From Acinetobacter corruptisaponis (GTDB taxonomy: Bacteria > Pseudomonadota > Gammaproteobacteria > Pseudomonadales > Moraxellaceae), in contig NZ_CP125669.1 in the NCBI RefSeq assembly GCF_030053775.1, positions 3,763,634 through 3,827,633 of the forward strand: DNA of 64,000 nt, read 5' to 3'. Position 1 is the first letter of the stretch. Every line of letters starts with the position of its first letter. Shown piece by piece: positions 17,884-26,717 of the stretch. The translations under genes were made by a program, and so were the position numbers. Below the pieces are notes generated by a model, which was given only the letters and a program-made list of their open reading frames with translations, was not told the origin of the DNA and did no database searches.

Positions 17884-18738
17884 ATGTCGACCTTAGAAGC
17901 TATTAAAATTAGTCAATCTTCCACAGCACATCGTTTGAAAGCTTCTTTCCCTGTCAGACGCTTAAGTTTTGATTTCACCAGTTCAAAGCGTTATTGGTTT
18001 AATAATGATGCTTATTTCACCCATTTGATGAATGCAATGTCCGCTATTTTTCCTCAGGGGGAATTGATGCTAATAGAAGCTTTGAGAAATATTCGGGACA
18101 AAATTGATGATCCTCTTCTTCAAGCAGAAATCAGTGCTTTTATCGGACAAGAAGCCATGCATGCTAAAGAGCATTTGGCATTCAATCGTTATGCTGATGA
18201 ACAGCAGATTAATATCGATAAATTACAGAATGAAGTTAAAGCCTTGTACGCCATAATGCAAAAAATATTGCCGAGTATGCATATCATGTCAATTGGGTGT
18301 GCGATTGAACATATTACCGCAACCTTAGGGGCTGAACTTTTACGCAATGATCAATGGAATAATCGTTTAGTTGGTCCAGTTGCTGAACTATGGCTTTGGC
18401 ATGCAGTTGAAGAAAATGAACATAAAGCAGTATTCTTTGATGCTTATGTCGCCTCAGGCGGGGGATATGTATCACGTATTTTTTATATGACCTTCGCAGG
18501 CAGTATCTTAACTTTCTTAATTGCAAATAACACACGACGATTGCTTAAAGCAGATCGAATGCTTTCTCTGAAAGGTATAGCGCAGTTCCTCAAAGAGGGA
18601 GTCGGTCATCGAGGATTATTAACCTTACAAACCGTTAAAGATTTTCTAGATTATTATCGACCTGATTTTCATCCTTTTGATCATGATACCAAGGCTTTAG
18701 AAAAACTCTGGCAGCAACGTTTGGATCTAAAAATTTAA
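17884..18738 (+). CDS. PF10118-type metal-dependent hydrolase
   Basis: A 284-residue protein of the putative metal-dependent hydrolase family PF10118. The helical core shows metal-ligand-like residues spaced as in ferritin-like di-iron proteins: E-A-L-R, Q-E-A-M-H-A-K-E-H, A-I-E-H, and H-A-V-E-E-N-E-H-K near residues 176-184. The reaction is not established for this family. It is followed after 19 bases by a limonene-epoxide-hydrolase-like gene and probably forms an operon with it. The divergent TetR gene suggests induction by a small hydrophobic compound. Confidence 0.75.
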   Translation: MSTLEAIKISQSSTAHRLKASFPVRRLSFDFTSSKRYWFNNDAYFTHLMNAMSAIFPQGELMLIEALRNIRDKIDDPLLQAEISAFIGQEAMHAKEHLAFNRYADEQQINIDKLQNEVKALYAIMQKILPSMHIMSIGCAIEHITATLGAELLRNDQWNNRLVGPVAELWLWHAVEENEHKAVFFDAYVASGGGYVSRIFYMTFAGSILTFLIANNTRRLLKADRMLSLKGIAQFLKEGVGHRGLLTLQTVKDFLDYYRPDFHPFDHDTKALEKLWQQRLDLKI

Positions 18739-18757
18739 ATCTTAGGGAAATACATAA

Positions 18758-19207
18758 ATGAAAACCACATCAAATATTGATGCAACTTATATTCAAGCAC
18801 AATCAGAAGAAGTGGTAGAACGATTTCTGACTGCTTTGGTTGAACAAGATCATAATGTGATTAGTGAACTCCTTCATTCAGATGTGCTTTATACAAATGT
18901 TTCTTTACCGACTTTTAGAGGTGGAAAACGGGTTGCTGGTTTAATCAAACTTGCGCTCAGTAGCTCAAGAAAGTTACAAGTTAAAAATCATCAAATCGTA
19001 GCAAAAGGAAATATTGTACTCACCGAGCGTACAGATATTGTAGAAATTGGACCATTGCATATTGGATTTTGGGTATGTGGCACATTTAAAGTGGAGAATG
19101 GAAAAATAATTTTATGGCGTGATTATTTTGATTGGTTAAATGTGAGCCAGGGGTTGCTCAGAGGAGTTTTCGGGATAGGAATAACTGGTTTACGTCCCAA
19201 GATATAG
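18758..19207 (+). CDS. Limonene-1,2-epoxide hydrolase-like / SnoaL-fold protein
   Basis: A 149-residue protein of the cone-shaped SnoaL/NTF2 fold. It retains the residues that define limonene-1,2-epoxide hydrolases: the R-x-D pair in LTERTDIVE (about residues 90-98) and the aspartate in W-R-D-Y-F-D (about 121-126). These activate water to open an epoxide. The natural substrate is unknown; many bacterial homologues act on other epoxides. The RBS is AGGGAAA. It follows the PF10118 gene closely and may share its TetR control. Confidence 0.75.
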   Translation: MKTTSNIDATYIQAQSEEVVERFLTALVEQDHNVISELLHSDVLYTNVSLPTFRGGKRVAGLIKLALSSSRKLQVKNHQIVAKGNIVLTERTDIVEIGPLHIGFWVCGTFKVENGKIILWRDYFDWLNVSQGLLRGVFGIGITGLRPKI

Positions 19208-19384
19208 ATTTTTAAGATATTTTTTGAAATTTTCGACTTTGGGGAATTGTGTATCTTTAAGGTTAAAAATAAGTAGTGTATTTGGCTGATAGTGTTTTTT
19301 GCGAACAAAGTCCCAAAATGATATTTTATCTTATTTAATAAGTTCTAAAATGGAACTTTAGAAAGAAAAGAGTTGAGTTGTTCT

Positions 19385-20482
19385 ATGAAAGTTCTCGTAT
19401 CAAGTAAAATGTCATCAGGAAAAATCAAAGATAAGATTAATCAAAAGATTGCTCAAGTGGCAGGGGCTTTAATCGGAGTTGTAAAACCTGAAAAACAGGT
19501 TTTATTACCAAGGGAATTTGAACTTAGTCCGCATGTGTATTACAAACGTTTTGGTAGTACGCATTATGGAATTATGATACCTGACTTGCCTGAACCATTC
19601 AGGTATTTATCGTGGGCATCCGTAATCGGTTACATTGGTTTTGCCATAACAGATTCAGAATACAAAATATCTCTGGATGGAAAAGGGGATACGGCATCGT
19701 TGGTACATGGAACCGCATTATCAACTTCTGATGATGCTTATCAAACGTATTCGATTAAACGTGATTTAACATTTCAAAGAGAACCCTTTGCAGTTCAATT
19801 TAAAAATCACACATCTTTGACTCAGCATGGGAACAATTATTTATTAGAAACAGATCGTGATGATTTAAAAGTTGAATTAACACTTGAACCAACTCAAGCA
19901 ATTACTTGGTTTGCATATAGTGAACTTTATAAGCATTTCAGTACACTTATGCGTTACAAGGGATGTATTACACAACAAGGCATTAAAAAAAATGTTGACG
20001 GAATATGTACGTTAGAGTCATGGAAAGCAGTTTCTACATCCTTATTAAGGAATACTTGGTTAGTTGATAATATTCAGCTACCAGTGAAGATTTTTAGTTA
20101 CCAAGTAATTAATATTGATGAAAAACAACAGCTTTTATTAGTTTTTGTTTGTTATCAAGATCAGCCTATCATAACATCTGTTTATTACCGTCATGTTGAT
20201 GGTACATCAATACAATATAATGGCGAAGCTCATTTTGAGGTAATGGAATTACAGCATAATCCTGAAAGTACGCCTGATGGTTTCTTGATGGATGTTCCAA
20301 AAATTTTTGCATGGACTGCATATCATAACGATAAGAAAATTTTAGATATTAAAGCAAATGTTGATACCGAATATTGTTATGGTTTAGCGGCTGGATTTGT
20401 TTCTGCTTATCAGTGGCAAGGCGAGTTTTGCGACCAAAAAGTTAGTGGTAGGGGGTATTTAGAATATATTGATAGACGATAA
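19385..20482 (+). CDS. Conserved hypothetical protein
   Basis: About 365 residues, not recognised with confidence. The composition is beta-rich with many aromatic residues. The end (GLAAGFVSAYQWQGEF, then VSGRGYLEYIDR) resembles the pattern of two-lobed lipocalin-like proteins of the AttH/CrtC type; this is a weak impression. No signal peptide or catalytic motif stands out. I chose the ATG at 19385; an in-frame TTG at 19373 is an alternative with a GAAAGAAAAG stretch upstream. It lies 177 bases after the epoxide-hydrolase-like gene, on the same strand, and could belong to the same TetR-controlled group. Confidence 0.6.
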   Translation: MKVLVSSKMSSGKIKDKINQKIAQVAGALIGVVKPEKQVLLPREFELSPHVYYKRFGSTHYGIMIPDLPEPFRYLSWASVIGYIGFAITDSEYKISLDGKGDTASLVHGTALSTSDDAYQTYSIKRDLTFQREPFAVQFKNHTSLTQHGNNYLLETDRDDLKVELTLEPTQAITWFAYSELYKHFSTLMRYKGCITQQGIKKNVDGICTLESWKAVSTSLLRNTWLVDNIQLPVKIFSYQVINIDEKQQLLLVFVCYQDQPIITSVYYRHVDGTSIQYNGEAHFEVMELQHNPESTPDGFLMDVPKIFAWTAYHNDKKILDIKANVDTEYCYGLAAGFVSAYQWQGEFCDQKVSGRGYLEYIDRR

Positions 20483-20921
20483 TCTTTATGTGACTGATTT
20501 AAAATTAATAATTTTGGATAAATTGAAAGTGATTCAAATTAATTCACTATTTAGCTGTTTTTCTATAATCCCTTTTACAGACTCTCTGTAAGTGTATGAG
20601 TTAAACTTTCTGCAGGATTTTATAAAGAAGCTTTGGATTTTATGATAAGACAAAGTTATGGCAATTCCATCTTTAAGGTGAGATTGAAATTGTTGAGGAG
20701 CTCTAAATGGATGAGCGAAGATCAGAGCAAAATTAGGATACTCTCTTTGATCCATACTAAGGATATTCTGAAAGGCAAAGGGGCAGAATTGAAAATTTTG
20801 ACTTTTAGTATGCATATCTTGATTAAGATATAAACTCAAATCCTTTAGAATTTGAGTTTATTGATAACACCATCTGATCAATCTGAAGACAGAATGATAA
20901 TCTAAAGATCATTAAAACAGA
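20483..20921. other. Intergenic stretch without a supported gene
   Basis: About 440 bases between converging genes. Two overlapping short frames on opposite strands (20534-20839 minus; 20633-20833 plus) have no family resemblance or good RBS and are treated as chance. The only clear signal is the hairpin at 20831-20860. Confidence 0.5.
20831..20860. terminator. Palindromic terminator between converging genes
   Basis: TAAACTCAAAT / ATTTGAGTTTA, 11 pairs, eight-base loop. It probably serves the nitroreductase gene on the minus strand or both directions. Confidence 0.55.
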
Positions 20922-21527
20922 CTAGAATGAATCAATCGTAATGAGGTTGTCATAAGGCAATTTTCCAACTCTTGGGTAAGGTTGCGATGCTGATTTACCA
21001 ACAGCAATCATTAAACACACTACATGATCTTCAGGTAAGTTAATGAGCTTTGCCATCGCATCAAAGTCAAAACCATCCATAGGGCAACTGTCTAAACCAT
21101 GTTCTTGAGCAAGTAACATCAATGTTTGAGCAAAGATACCCGCGCTACGCATGACTTCGTCACGTTGGGTTTGTGGACGGTCACGGTAATATTGGTCAAT
21201 TGCGCCAACCATAATATTTTGAACTTCTGGTGAAGCCCCATCCCATACATGCTTCGCATCAACTTCCCATGTACTGACTTTTGCACATAAAACAATCAAT
21301 AATGATGATTCTGTAACTTGTGGCTGATCCCAGGCAATTGCTCTTATCTGCTTTCTTAATTCAACATTCTCAACCAGCACGGGTCGCCAGTGCTGAAGGT
21401 TAAAGGCACTCGGTGCATTTTCCATGACACTGCTTAATAAGTTCTTTTTATCTGTATCCGAGATTTTGAAGTCTGGGTCAAAGCGTTTAATGGCACGGCG
21501 TTGTTGAATTGCATCGATTACATTCAT
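20922..21527 (-). CDS. Nitroreductase family protein
   Basis: A 201-residue FMN-dependent nitroreductase-family protein. The N-terminal R-R-A-I-K-R-F-D segment and the N-A-P-S-A-F-N-L-Q-H-W-R-P segment are FMN-site features. M-D-G-F-D near residue 160 and the final P-R-V-G-K-L-P are typical of the NfsB/MhqN-like branch. Members reduce quinones or nitro compounds with NAD(P)H. It sits 31 bases downstream of the SDR gene on the same strand, forming a likely two-gene operon under the divergent TetR. Confidence 0.87.
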   Translation of the reverse strand: MNVIDAIQQRRAIKRFDPDFKISDTDKKNLLSSVMENAPSAFNLQHWRPVLVENVELRKQIRAIAWDQPQVTESSLLIVLCAKVSTWEVDAKHVWDGASPEVQNIMVGAIDQYYRDRPQTQRDEVMRSAGIFAQTLMLLAQEHGLDSCPMDGFDFDAMAKLINLPEDHVVCLMIAVGKSASQPYPRVGKLPYDNLITIDSF

Positions 21528-21558
21528 ACATGATATCCTTGAATCTTTTTTGGAAAAA

Positions 21559-22344
21559 TTATTGGCATTGATAGCGAAGTGCGACTTCGCTTGAGGAAAA
21601 ATTAGGTAAAAGTTTTAAACGTGAATCTTGATAAGTTTTCCACAATTTTTCATCTTTTAAAACTGGTATTGTTATTGTTTCTCGTTTATCAAAGCCAATC
21701 AACGCTGCATCCACAAGTTGATCCACATCCATCATTGGAGGCATTTGACTGATATCAGCACCTGAACGTTCCCATATTGCGGTTTTTGTCGCAGAGGGGA
21801 GCACAGCCTGAATATAAACATTGGTTTCTTTGAGTTCTAAGCTCAGGCTTTGACTAAAAAATTCGACAAATGATTTACTTGCACCGTACACGGTCAGACC
21901 AAACTCTGGGGCAAGGCCAACTACTGATCCAAGATTGATAATAGCACCAGTGTTTTGAGGGATTAATCTTTGTAGAATTGCGTGAGATAAGCGGACTAAC
22001 GCTGAGATATTTAAAGAAATCAGTTTCTCAATTTGTTCTAAATCCTGTTCTAAAAACTGACCACTAACGCTAATTCCTGCGTTATTGACCAGTAGATTAA
22101 TTTGAGGATCGGATTTGAGTCGGTTTTCAATTGATATTACATCTTCATTTTTAGATAAATCGACGGCCATCACTTCAACTTGGACGCCATATTGTTGCTG
22201 GATTTTTTGCGCGATTTGGTTTAATCGTTTTTGGTCTCTTGCAACCAGAACTAAATCATACCCTCGTTTTGCCAAACGATCTGCATAGACTGCGCCAATA
22301 CCTGAGGATGCGCCCGTCACCAGTGCTTTAGAATGCGTATTCAT
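21559..22344 (-). CDS. Short-chain dehydrogenase/reductase
   Basis: A 261-residue classical SDR. The cofactor motif TGASSGIG is at residues 10-17, NNAG follows near 88, and the active-site Y-x-x-x-K appears in VYGASKSF. The residues after the glycine motif suggest NADP(H) preference (AR-D at the end of the second strand). The substrate is unknown. It is the first gene of a pair with the nitroreductase and is divergent from a TetR regulator across a strong palindrome. Confidence 0.88.
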   Translation of the reverse strand: MNTHSKALVTGASSGIGAVYADRLAKRGYDLVLVARDQKRLNQIAQKIQQQYGVQVEVMAVDLSKNEDVISIENRLKSDPQINLLVNNAGISVSGQFLEQDLEQIEKLISLNISALVRLSHAILQRLIPQNTGAIINLGSVVGLAPEFGLTVYGASKSFVEFFSQSLSLELKETNVYIQAVLPSATKTAIWERSGADISQMPPMMDVDQLVDAALIGFDKRETITIPVLKDEKLWKTYQDSRLKLLPNFSSSEVALRYQCQ

Positions 22345-22355
22345 AATTGTATCTC

Positions 22356-22379
22356 TTTAGATTATGATTGTAATCTAAA
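22356..22379. promoter_or_regulatory. TetR operator between SDR and TetR genes
   Basis: Palindrome TTTAGATTA-TGATTG-TAATCTAAA with nine-base perfect arms. Part of it, GATTATGATTG (22360-22370), recurs inverted as CAATCATAATC at 22398-22408, inside the spacer of the tetR promoter. That gives two sites placed to block both directions. Confidence 0.65.
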
Positions 22380-22390
22380 CTTATATTTTT

Positions 22391-22418
22391 TTGATGTCAA
22401 TCATAATCAATGTATAAT
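22391..22418 (+). promoter_or_regulatory. Promoter of the TetR gene
   Basis: TTGATG (22391-22396), a 16-base spacer and a perfect TATAAT (22413-22418), 32 bases before the ATG at 22451. The spacer contains the inverted operator half. Confidence 0.65.
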
Positions 22419-22450
22419 TAAATTATTACTATCCATGTTGAGCATTGCTA

Positions 22451-23020
22451 ATGAAAGTGACCAAGACTCAGGTTAAAGAAAATCGTGAGAAGATTGTGAC
22501 TAAGGCGACTGAGCTATTTAGAAGCAAAGGTTATGATGGCATTGGAATTGCTGAATTGATGTCCAGTGCAGGTTTCACACATGGTGGTTTTTATAAGCAT
22601 TTCAGTTCTAAACTAGACCTGATTCAAATTAGTGTAAAAAATGGTGTTGAACAAGTTTTAAAACAAATTGATGGGTTAAGCTTGAAACAATTTATCCAAT
22701 TATATGTTTCCAGGCAGCATCGAGATCATGCTGATCAGGGCTGTACTTTGGCTGCTTTATCCTGTGATGCGGCAAGGCAACCTGAGCAAGTCAAACAAGA
22801 GTTTGAAAATGGTATCGAACATTTACTGCAATTTATTATGGATGAACTTGCTACACATTCTACTGACGAAGATGCTGAGCTTCGAAAAAAAGCGATTTGT
22901 ATCTTATCTCAGTCGGTTGGGGCCGTAGTATTGTCTCGGGCATGCCCTGATAATACGCGTTTATCAGATGAAATATTGTTCAATTGTAAAGAGGATTTAA
23001 TAAAATTTATAGCTGAATAA
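22451..23020 (+). CDS. TetR-family regulator of the SDR/nitroreductase pair
   Basis: About 189 residues with a clear N-terminal helix-turn-helix (GYDGIGIAELMSSAGFTHGG, then FYKHFSSK). The C-terminal domain has the D-Q-G-C-T-L-A-A-L segment found in regulators that sense electrophiles or quinones through cysteine; C97-like and later cysteines are present. I chose the ATG at 22451 rather than the TTG at 22445. Position, divergent orientation and overlapping operators make autorepression and control of the SDR/nitroreductase genes likely. Confidence 0.82.
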   Translation: MKVTKTQVKENREKIVTKATELFRSKGYDGIGIAELMSSAGFTHGGFYKHFSSKLDLIQISVKNGVEQVLKQIDGLSLKQFIQLYVSRQHRDHADQGCTLAALSCDAARQPEQVKQEFENGIEHLLQFIMDELATHSTDEDAELRKKAICILSQSVGAVVLSRACPDNTRLSDEILFNCKEDLIKFIAE

Positions 23021-23117
23021 TCTGTGGATGCTTTCTTAATCAAGTGTTTTATCTCAGAATCATTATCATCAGAATTAGCCTAAATAGTTTGATTCGATTC
23101 AGGCTAAAACACTGAGC

Positions 23118-23582
23118 TCATGCACCTATATATAAAATCAAGCCACAGAATGCAGAAGCAAAAATCACATACATGACTTTGACTTCAAAATGGAATAAGG
23201 CAACAAATGCTCCAATTGCAATGAATGCAGCTTCAAAGTTGAAAGGATGATTGAATCCATTCGGCCATAAAACGTGATAGCTAAAGAAAAGTGCCAGATT
23301 TAAAATTACACCCACTACAGCAGCAGTGATTGCTATTAATGGTGCAGTAAATTTTAACTGATTGTGAGTTGATTCAATCACTGGGGCGCCAGCAAGAATA
23401 AAAATGAAAGAAAACAGGAATGTAAACCAGGTAACAATGACGGCACCTAAAGCACCAGCTAAAAATAAATGGTCACTTCCTAATAATGCATGATTGAAGC
23501 CACCTAGAAATCCTACAAAGGCAACCACCATAATTAGGGGGCCAGGGATACTTTCTCCGAGCGCTAAGCTATCAATCAGTTG
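23118..23582 (-). pseudogene. chrA: Truncated chromate transporter ChrA (C-terminal fragment)
   Basis: The frame encodes about 150 residues matching the C-terminal end of the second CHR domain. It begins in the family motif S-L-A-L-G-E-S-x-P-G-P-L-I-M-V, followed by FVGFLGG and membrane segments. A full ChrA has about 400 residues, so the first half or more is missing. Homology begins at the point where the chrB remnant ends, so a deletion removed the 3' end of chrB and the 5' part of chrA. It has no start of its own and is unlikely to function. Confidence 0.75.
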
Positions 23583-23971
23583 GCATATAAGCCATCGAAA
23601 ATGTGATTCGATAATGCAAATAGTTGATCATCATCATTTATCTGACTTCGAATACCTTGAATAACTTTTTCAATACCGATTGCTTCGGGAGGCTCAATCC
23701 CTCCTACATCAAGGTAATGAACAATTTCAGTGATTCTCTTTAATGCAGGTGTTTCTAAATTAAAACTATGTAAAAGAACTTCGAAAGTCACCCAGTGATT
23801 AATGTGGCTGAACGTTGCTCCATCAAAATCGAATCCAAATGCATCTTTGGGGCAGTTACTTGGCGTTTCTAACCAAATGAATGTTGGTGAGGTATCTATA
23901 AAGTCTTGATTACCGTTGAATCCAGATCGTAATCGTATTCCAAATATGAATTTGGATTTAGCAATACACAC
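23576..23971 (-). pseudogene. chrB: Remnant of chromate resistance protein ChrB
   Basis: The C-terminal domain of ChrB-type chromate regulators/resistance proteins is recognisable: FIDTSPTFIWLETP, FDFDGATFSHINHWVTFE, then LKRITEIVHYLDVGG and HIFDGLYA. The N-terminal part is lost or degraded; upstream of about 23925 the reading frame no longer matches the expected 'RPKIDRIACPWLI' region. The 3' end runs directly into the chrA fragment. Together they are the wreck of a chrBA operon. Confidence 0.7.
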
Positions 23972-24078
23972 GACGATTTCATTTCTAACTAATACCCATC
24001 AGCAGCATTATAGTTAGGCATTGGAAATGCAAAGGCATCTAGAATAAATTATATTCAAGATGCCTAGATTTGGATGAT

Positions 24079-25986
24079 TTATTTAAGATGTGCAATCAGT
24101 TTATCAGCTTCTATTTCCCCTTGAACGCGTAAACTTTTTAATTCATTGCCATTATTGTCGATAAAAATGAGTGCAGGTGGGCCATACAAATGCATGGCTT
24201 GTAGCCATTCTTTTTGTACTTGGCTACTTTCACTCATATCAAAACGTATCCTTTTGTATTTCGAAAATGCTTCAATCACACGGCTATCACGAAACGTTGA
24301 ACGTTCCATAACTTGGCAAGCAGCACACCAATCGGCAGATACATCGATCACAACGGTCTGTCTATTTTGTTTGGCTTGATCTAGTAAGGCTTGTAAAGCT
24401 TTTGGTTGGCTCACTGTTTCAAAGACTACATTCGCAGGTTTAGTGGTATCAGGTGATACTGCCGTATGGCTTAAAGCTGCAAGTGGGTGTAATGGATCAT
24501 CTTGGCCTGTTGCAGCTCCGATCCATAAAAATAGCGCCAATACGCTAAGTCCAAGCCCAAATGCTTTGACTAGACGATCTTTATGGTTTTTTGCTTGTTC
24601 AAAAGCGCCTAACCAAACCCCATAACCTCCAAGTAAGCCACCCCACATCCATAGCGTTACACTTCCTGTCCAAACGCGAGATAGTAACCAAATTGCGACA
24701 GCGATTAATCCAACACCAAAAATACTCTTGATTTGCTCCATCCAGCTTCCAGAGCGTGGCAATAATTTAGCACTTGTGGTACCTAGGATAATCAATGGAA
24801 TTCCCATACCTAGTCCTAGACTAAATAATGCCATTCCACCAAGTAAGGCATCACCTGTGGCACTGATATAGACCAATACACCCGCTAAAGGTGCAGAAAC
24901 ACAGGGTGAAACAACAAGTGCTGAAAGTGCGCCCATCAGTGCAACCGAACCAATGCGCCCGCCTTTTTGTCGTTGAGAGAATCGATCTAATTTGTTTTGA
25001 ACAAAATGCGGGAGTTGTAGGGTGTACACACCAAACATGCCGAAAGCTAAAACAATAAACAAAATAGCAAAGCTGATAAGTACCGCTGGTGATTGTAGCC
25101 ATAGTTGAAGATTTGCTTTCGCACCGAAATACCCCATGAGCGTTCCCATGATGGCATAACACACCGCCATGCCCAGTACATAAGCAAGGGACAGTTTAAA
25201 ACCTCTCCATCCTGTCAATCGCTCACTTTTTTCACCCGCAATCAAACCTGAAAGAATCGGCATCATGGGAAATACACAAGGTGTAAATGCAAGACCTGCA
25301 CCTAAGACTAAAAGTGTTAATAAAATGAGTGGCACACTCGCATGATTTAAAAATGCAGCAAGACTAGAGGCGTTATTCAGATCGTAATTTTCATCTTTAT
25401 TTTTTACGGGACTTGTGGTTTCGAGTGCGGTGTTGGGCTTTTTAATACTAGTTGCAGAAACCAATTTTAATCCTTTGGGATAAATGGTTAGCACTTCATC
25501 TACAGGTGGAAAGCATAAGCCACTATCAGCACAACCTTGGTAACGCAATTTGATTTGAACTGTTTCTGGTTGGCTATTACCTAAATGGGTGATGCCAACT
25601 TTCATTGTTGCAGCATCATGAAATACAGCAACACGTCCAAAATTAGGATCTTGTTTCCACGCCATATGACCAGCAAACTCGCTTGTACCTATCGTCACAT
25701 CTTTTGGTGTGAAGACTTCTACATGAATTCGATCTCGATACAAACTGTAATTGGGCGCAATTGTCCATTTCAAATTTAATGCAGCTTGATTTTGATCTGG
25801 TTGTACTTTTAATGAAAATGCCTGTTCGACAGGCAAGAAGCTATCTTGAGTTGTATCCACAACTTTCGAGAAATCAGGTGCAGCAGCATTCACGATTTGC
25901 AGTGATAAAAAACCTAAAATTAAAACAATAAAAATATGCAGTGTAGATTTATAAACATCTTGTATCGGATTGAAGAACGGTCTCAT
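24079..25986 (-). CDS. dsbD: Thiol:disulfide interchange protein DsbD
   Basis: About 635 residues with the full DsbD layout. A signal peptide is followed by a periplasmic N-terminal domain with the active cysteines in YQGCADSGLCFPP. Eight membrane segments carry the redox cysteines in TPCVFPMMP and SPCVSAPLAG. A C-terminal thioredoxin domain has D-W-C-A-A-C. DsbD moves electrons from cytoplasmic thioredoxin to periplasmic thiol proteins. I chose the ATG at 25986, preceded by AGGGGA at seven bases, over the ATG at 26007. It is divergent from an operon headed by a TlpA-like thioredoxin, a plausible electron acceptor, and shares its inverted-repeat control region. Confidence 0.93.
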   Translation of the reverse strand: MRPFFNPIQDVYKSTLHIFIVLILGFLSLQIVNAAAPDFSKVVDTTQDSFLPVEQAFSLKVQPDQNQAALNLKWTIAPNYSLYRDRIHVEVFTPKDVTIGTSEFAGHMAWKQDPNFGRVAVFHDAATMKVGITHLGNSQPETVQIKLRYQGCADSGLCFPPVDEVLTIYPKGLKLVSATSIKKPNTALETTSPVKNKDENYDLNNASSLAAFLNHASVPLILLTLLVLGAGLAFTPCVFPMMPILSGLIAGEKSERLTGWRGFKLSLAYVLGMAVCYAIMGTLMGYFGAKANLQLWLQSPAVLISFAILFIVLAFGMFGVYTLQLPHFVQNKLDRFSQRQKGGRIGSVALMGALSALVVSPCVSAPLAGVLVYISATGDALLGGMALFSLGLGMGIPLIILGTTSAKLLPRSGSWMEQIKSIFGVGLIAVAIWLLSRVWTGSVTLWMWGGLLGGYGVWLGAFEQAKNHKDRLVKAFGLGLSVLALFLWIGAATGQDDPLHPLAALSHTAVSPDTTKPANVVFETVSQPKALQALLDQAKQNRQTVVIDVSADWCAACQVMERSTFRDSRVIEAFSKYKRIRFDMSESSQVQKEWLQAMHLYGPPALIFIDNNGNELKSLRVQGEIEADKLIAHLK

Positions 25987-26065
25987 CCAGACATCCCCTA
26001 ATTTCATTTATACGGACGTACATTTTTTGATGGATGAAGCGTACTGAACTTAATCACAACTTGCC

Positions 26066-26112
26066 TTAACACTTGCTTAAGCCATTGCTGGATTGTCTTA
26101 AGCAAGTGTTAA
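26066..26112. promoter_or_regulatory. Paired response-regulator boxes in the dsbD/tlpA divergent promoter
   Basis: A perfect 16-bp inverted repeat: TTAACACTTGCTTAAG at 26066-26081 and CTTAAGCAAGTGTTAA at 26097-26112, separated by 15 bases. Each arm, with its flanking base, reads as a direct repeat of CTTAA-type hexamers five bases apart (CTTAAC-N5-CTTAAG), the layout of PmrA/QseB-class boxes. The operon encodes an OmpR-family regulator of that class. Confidence 0.7.
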
Positions 26113-26169
26113 TGTTTGACCGATTGCATTTCATTAGTCTATGAGCTGAGGAAAATGTGGAGTCAGTCG

Positions 26170-26703
26170 ATGGCTTGGGAAAAACAAACGTTAGCAAAAA
26201 TAAAATGGCGAATTGCAGTTTTAGCATTACTGAGTTGTGGTGGTGCTTTGAGCGTCAGCACAATTCAGGCAGCAGAACCGTCAGCAGTTTCTGCGAACAA
26301 TAAAATGTTGCCAGCGAGCGATATTAATTGGTCGAAATATGCAGGGAAAGTGGTTGTGATTGACTTCTGGGCCAGTTGGTGTGGCCCTTGTCGAGAATCT
26401 TTTCCTTGGATGAAACAAATGCAAGCCAAGTACGGAAAGGATGGATTGATTTTCGTAGGAATCAATGTAGACAAAGATCCTGCATTAGCGCTCAAGTTTA
26501 TTCAGCAATATCAGCCTAATTTTGAAATTAGATCAGATCAACAAGGAAAGTTAGCCAGCCAATTTAAGGTACCAGGAATGCCTTCCACATTCATTCTTGG
26601 GCGCGATGGTCAGCCAGCAGCAAAACATCAAGGTTTCTTCAAGGCTAAAGAAGCCGAGTATGAGGCTGAGATTGTGCGCTTACTCTCCAATAAAAATACT
26701 TAG
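26170..26703 (+). CDS. TlpA-like periplasmic thioredoxin-fold protein
   Basis: About 177 residues. An N-terminal signal or anchor segment (residues 13-35) precedes a thioredoxin fold with the active site W-C71-G-P-C74 and the cis-proline in V-P-G-M-P-S-T-F. The TlpA/ResA group keeps specific periplasmic cysteines reduced, using electrons from DsbD or CcdA. GGAG at 26159-26162 places the start at 26170; an ATG at 26155 is also in frame but has a cramped RBS. It is the first gene of the operon with DUF4266, DUF3570, apbE and a two-component pair, and is divergent from dsbD. Confidence 0.87.
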   Translation: MAWEKQTLAKIKWRIAVLALLSCGGALSVSTIQAAEPSAVSANNKMLPASDINWSKYAGKVVVIDFWASWCGPCRESFPWMKQMQAKYGKDGLIFVGINVDKDPALALKFIQQYQPNFEIRSDQQGKLASQFKVPGMPSTFILGRDGQPAAKHQGFFKAKEAEYEAEIVRLLSNKNT

Positions 26704-26717
26704 AGCAGAGGTGAAAT

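Noticed and set aside
20534..20839. 101-codon minus-strand frame
   Set aside because: No family resemblance or good RBS, and an overlapping opposite frame is equally open.
23118..23531. Intact small membrane transporter
   Set aside because: The frame starts in mid-motif of the ChrA second half, with family sequence continuing upstream without a start; it is a fragment.
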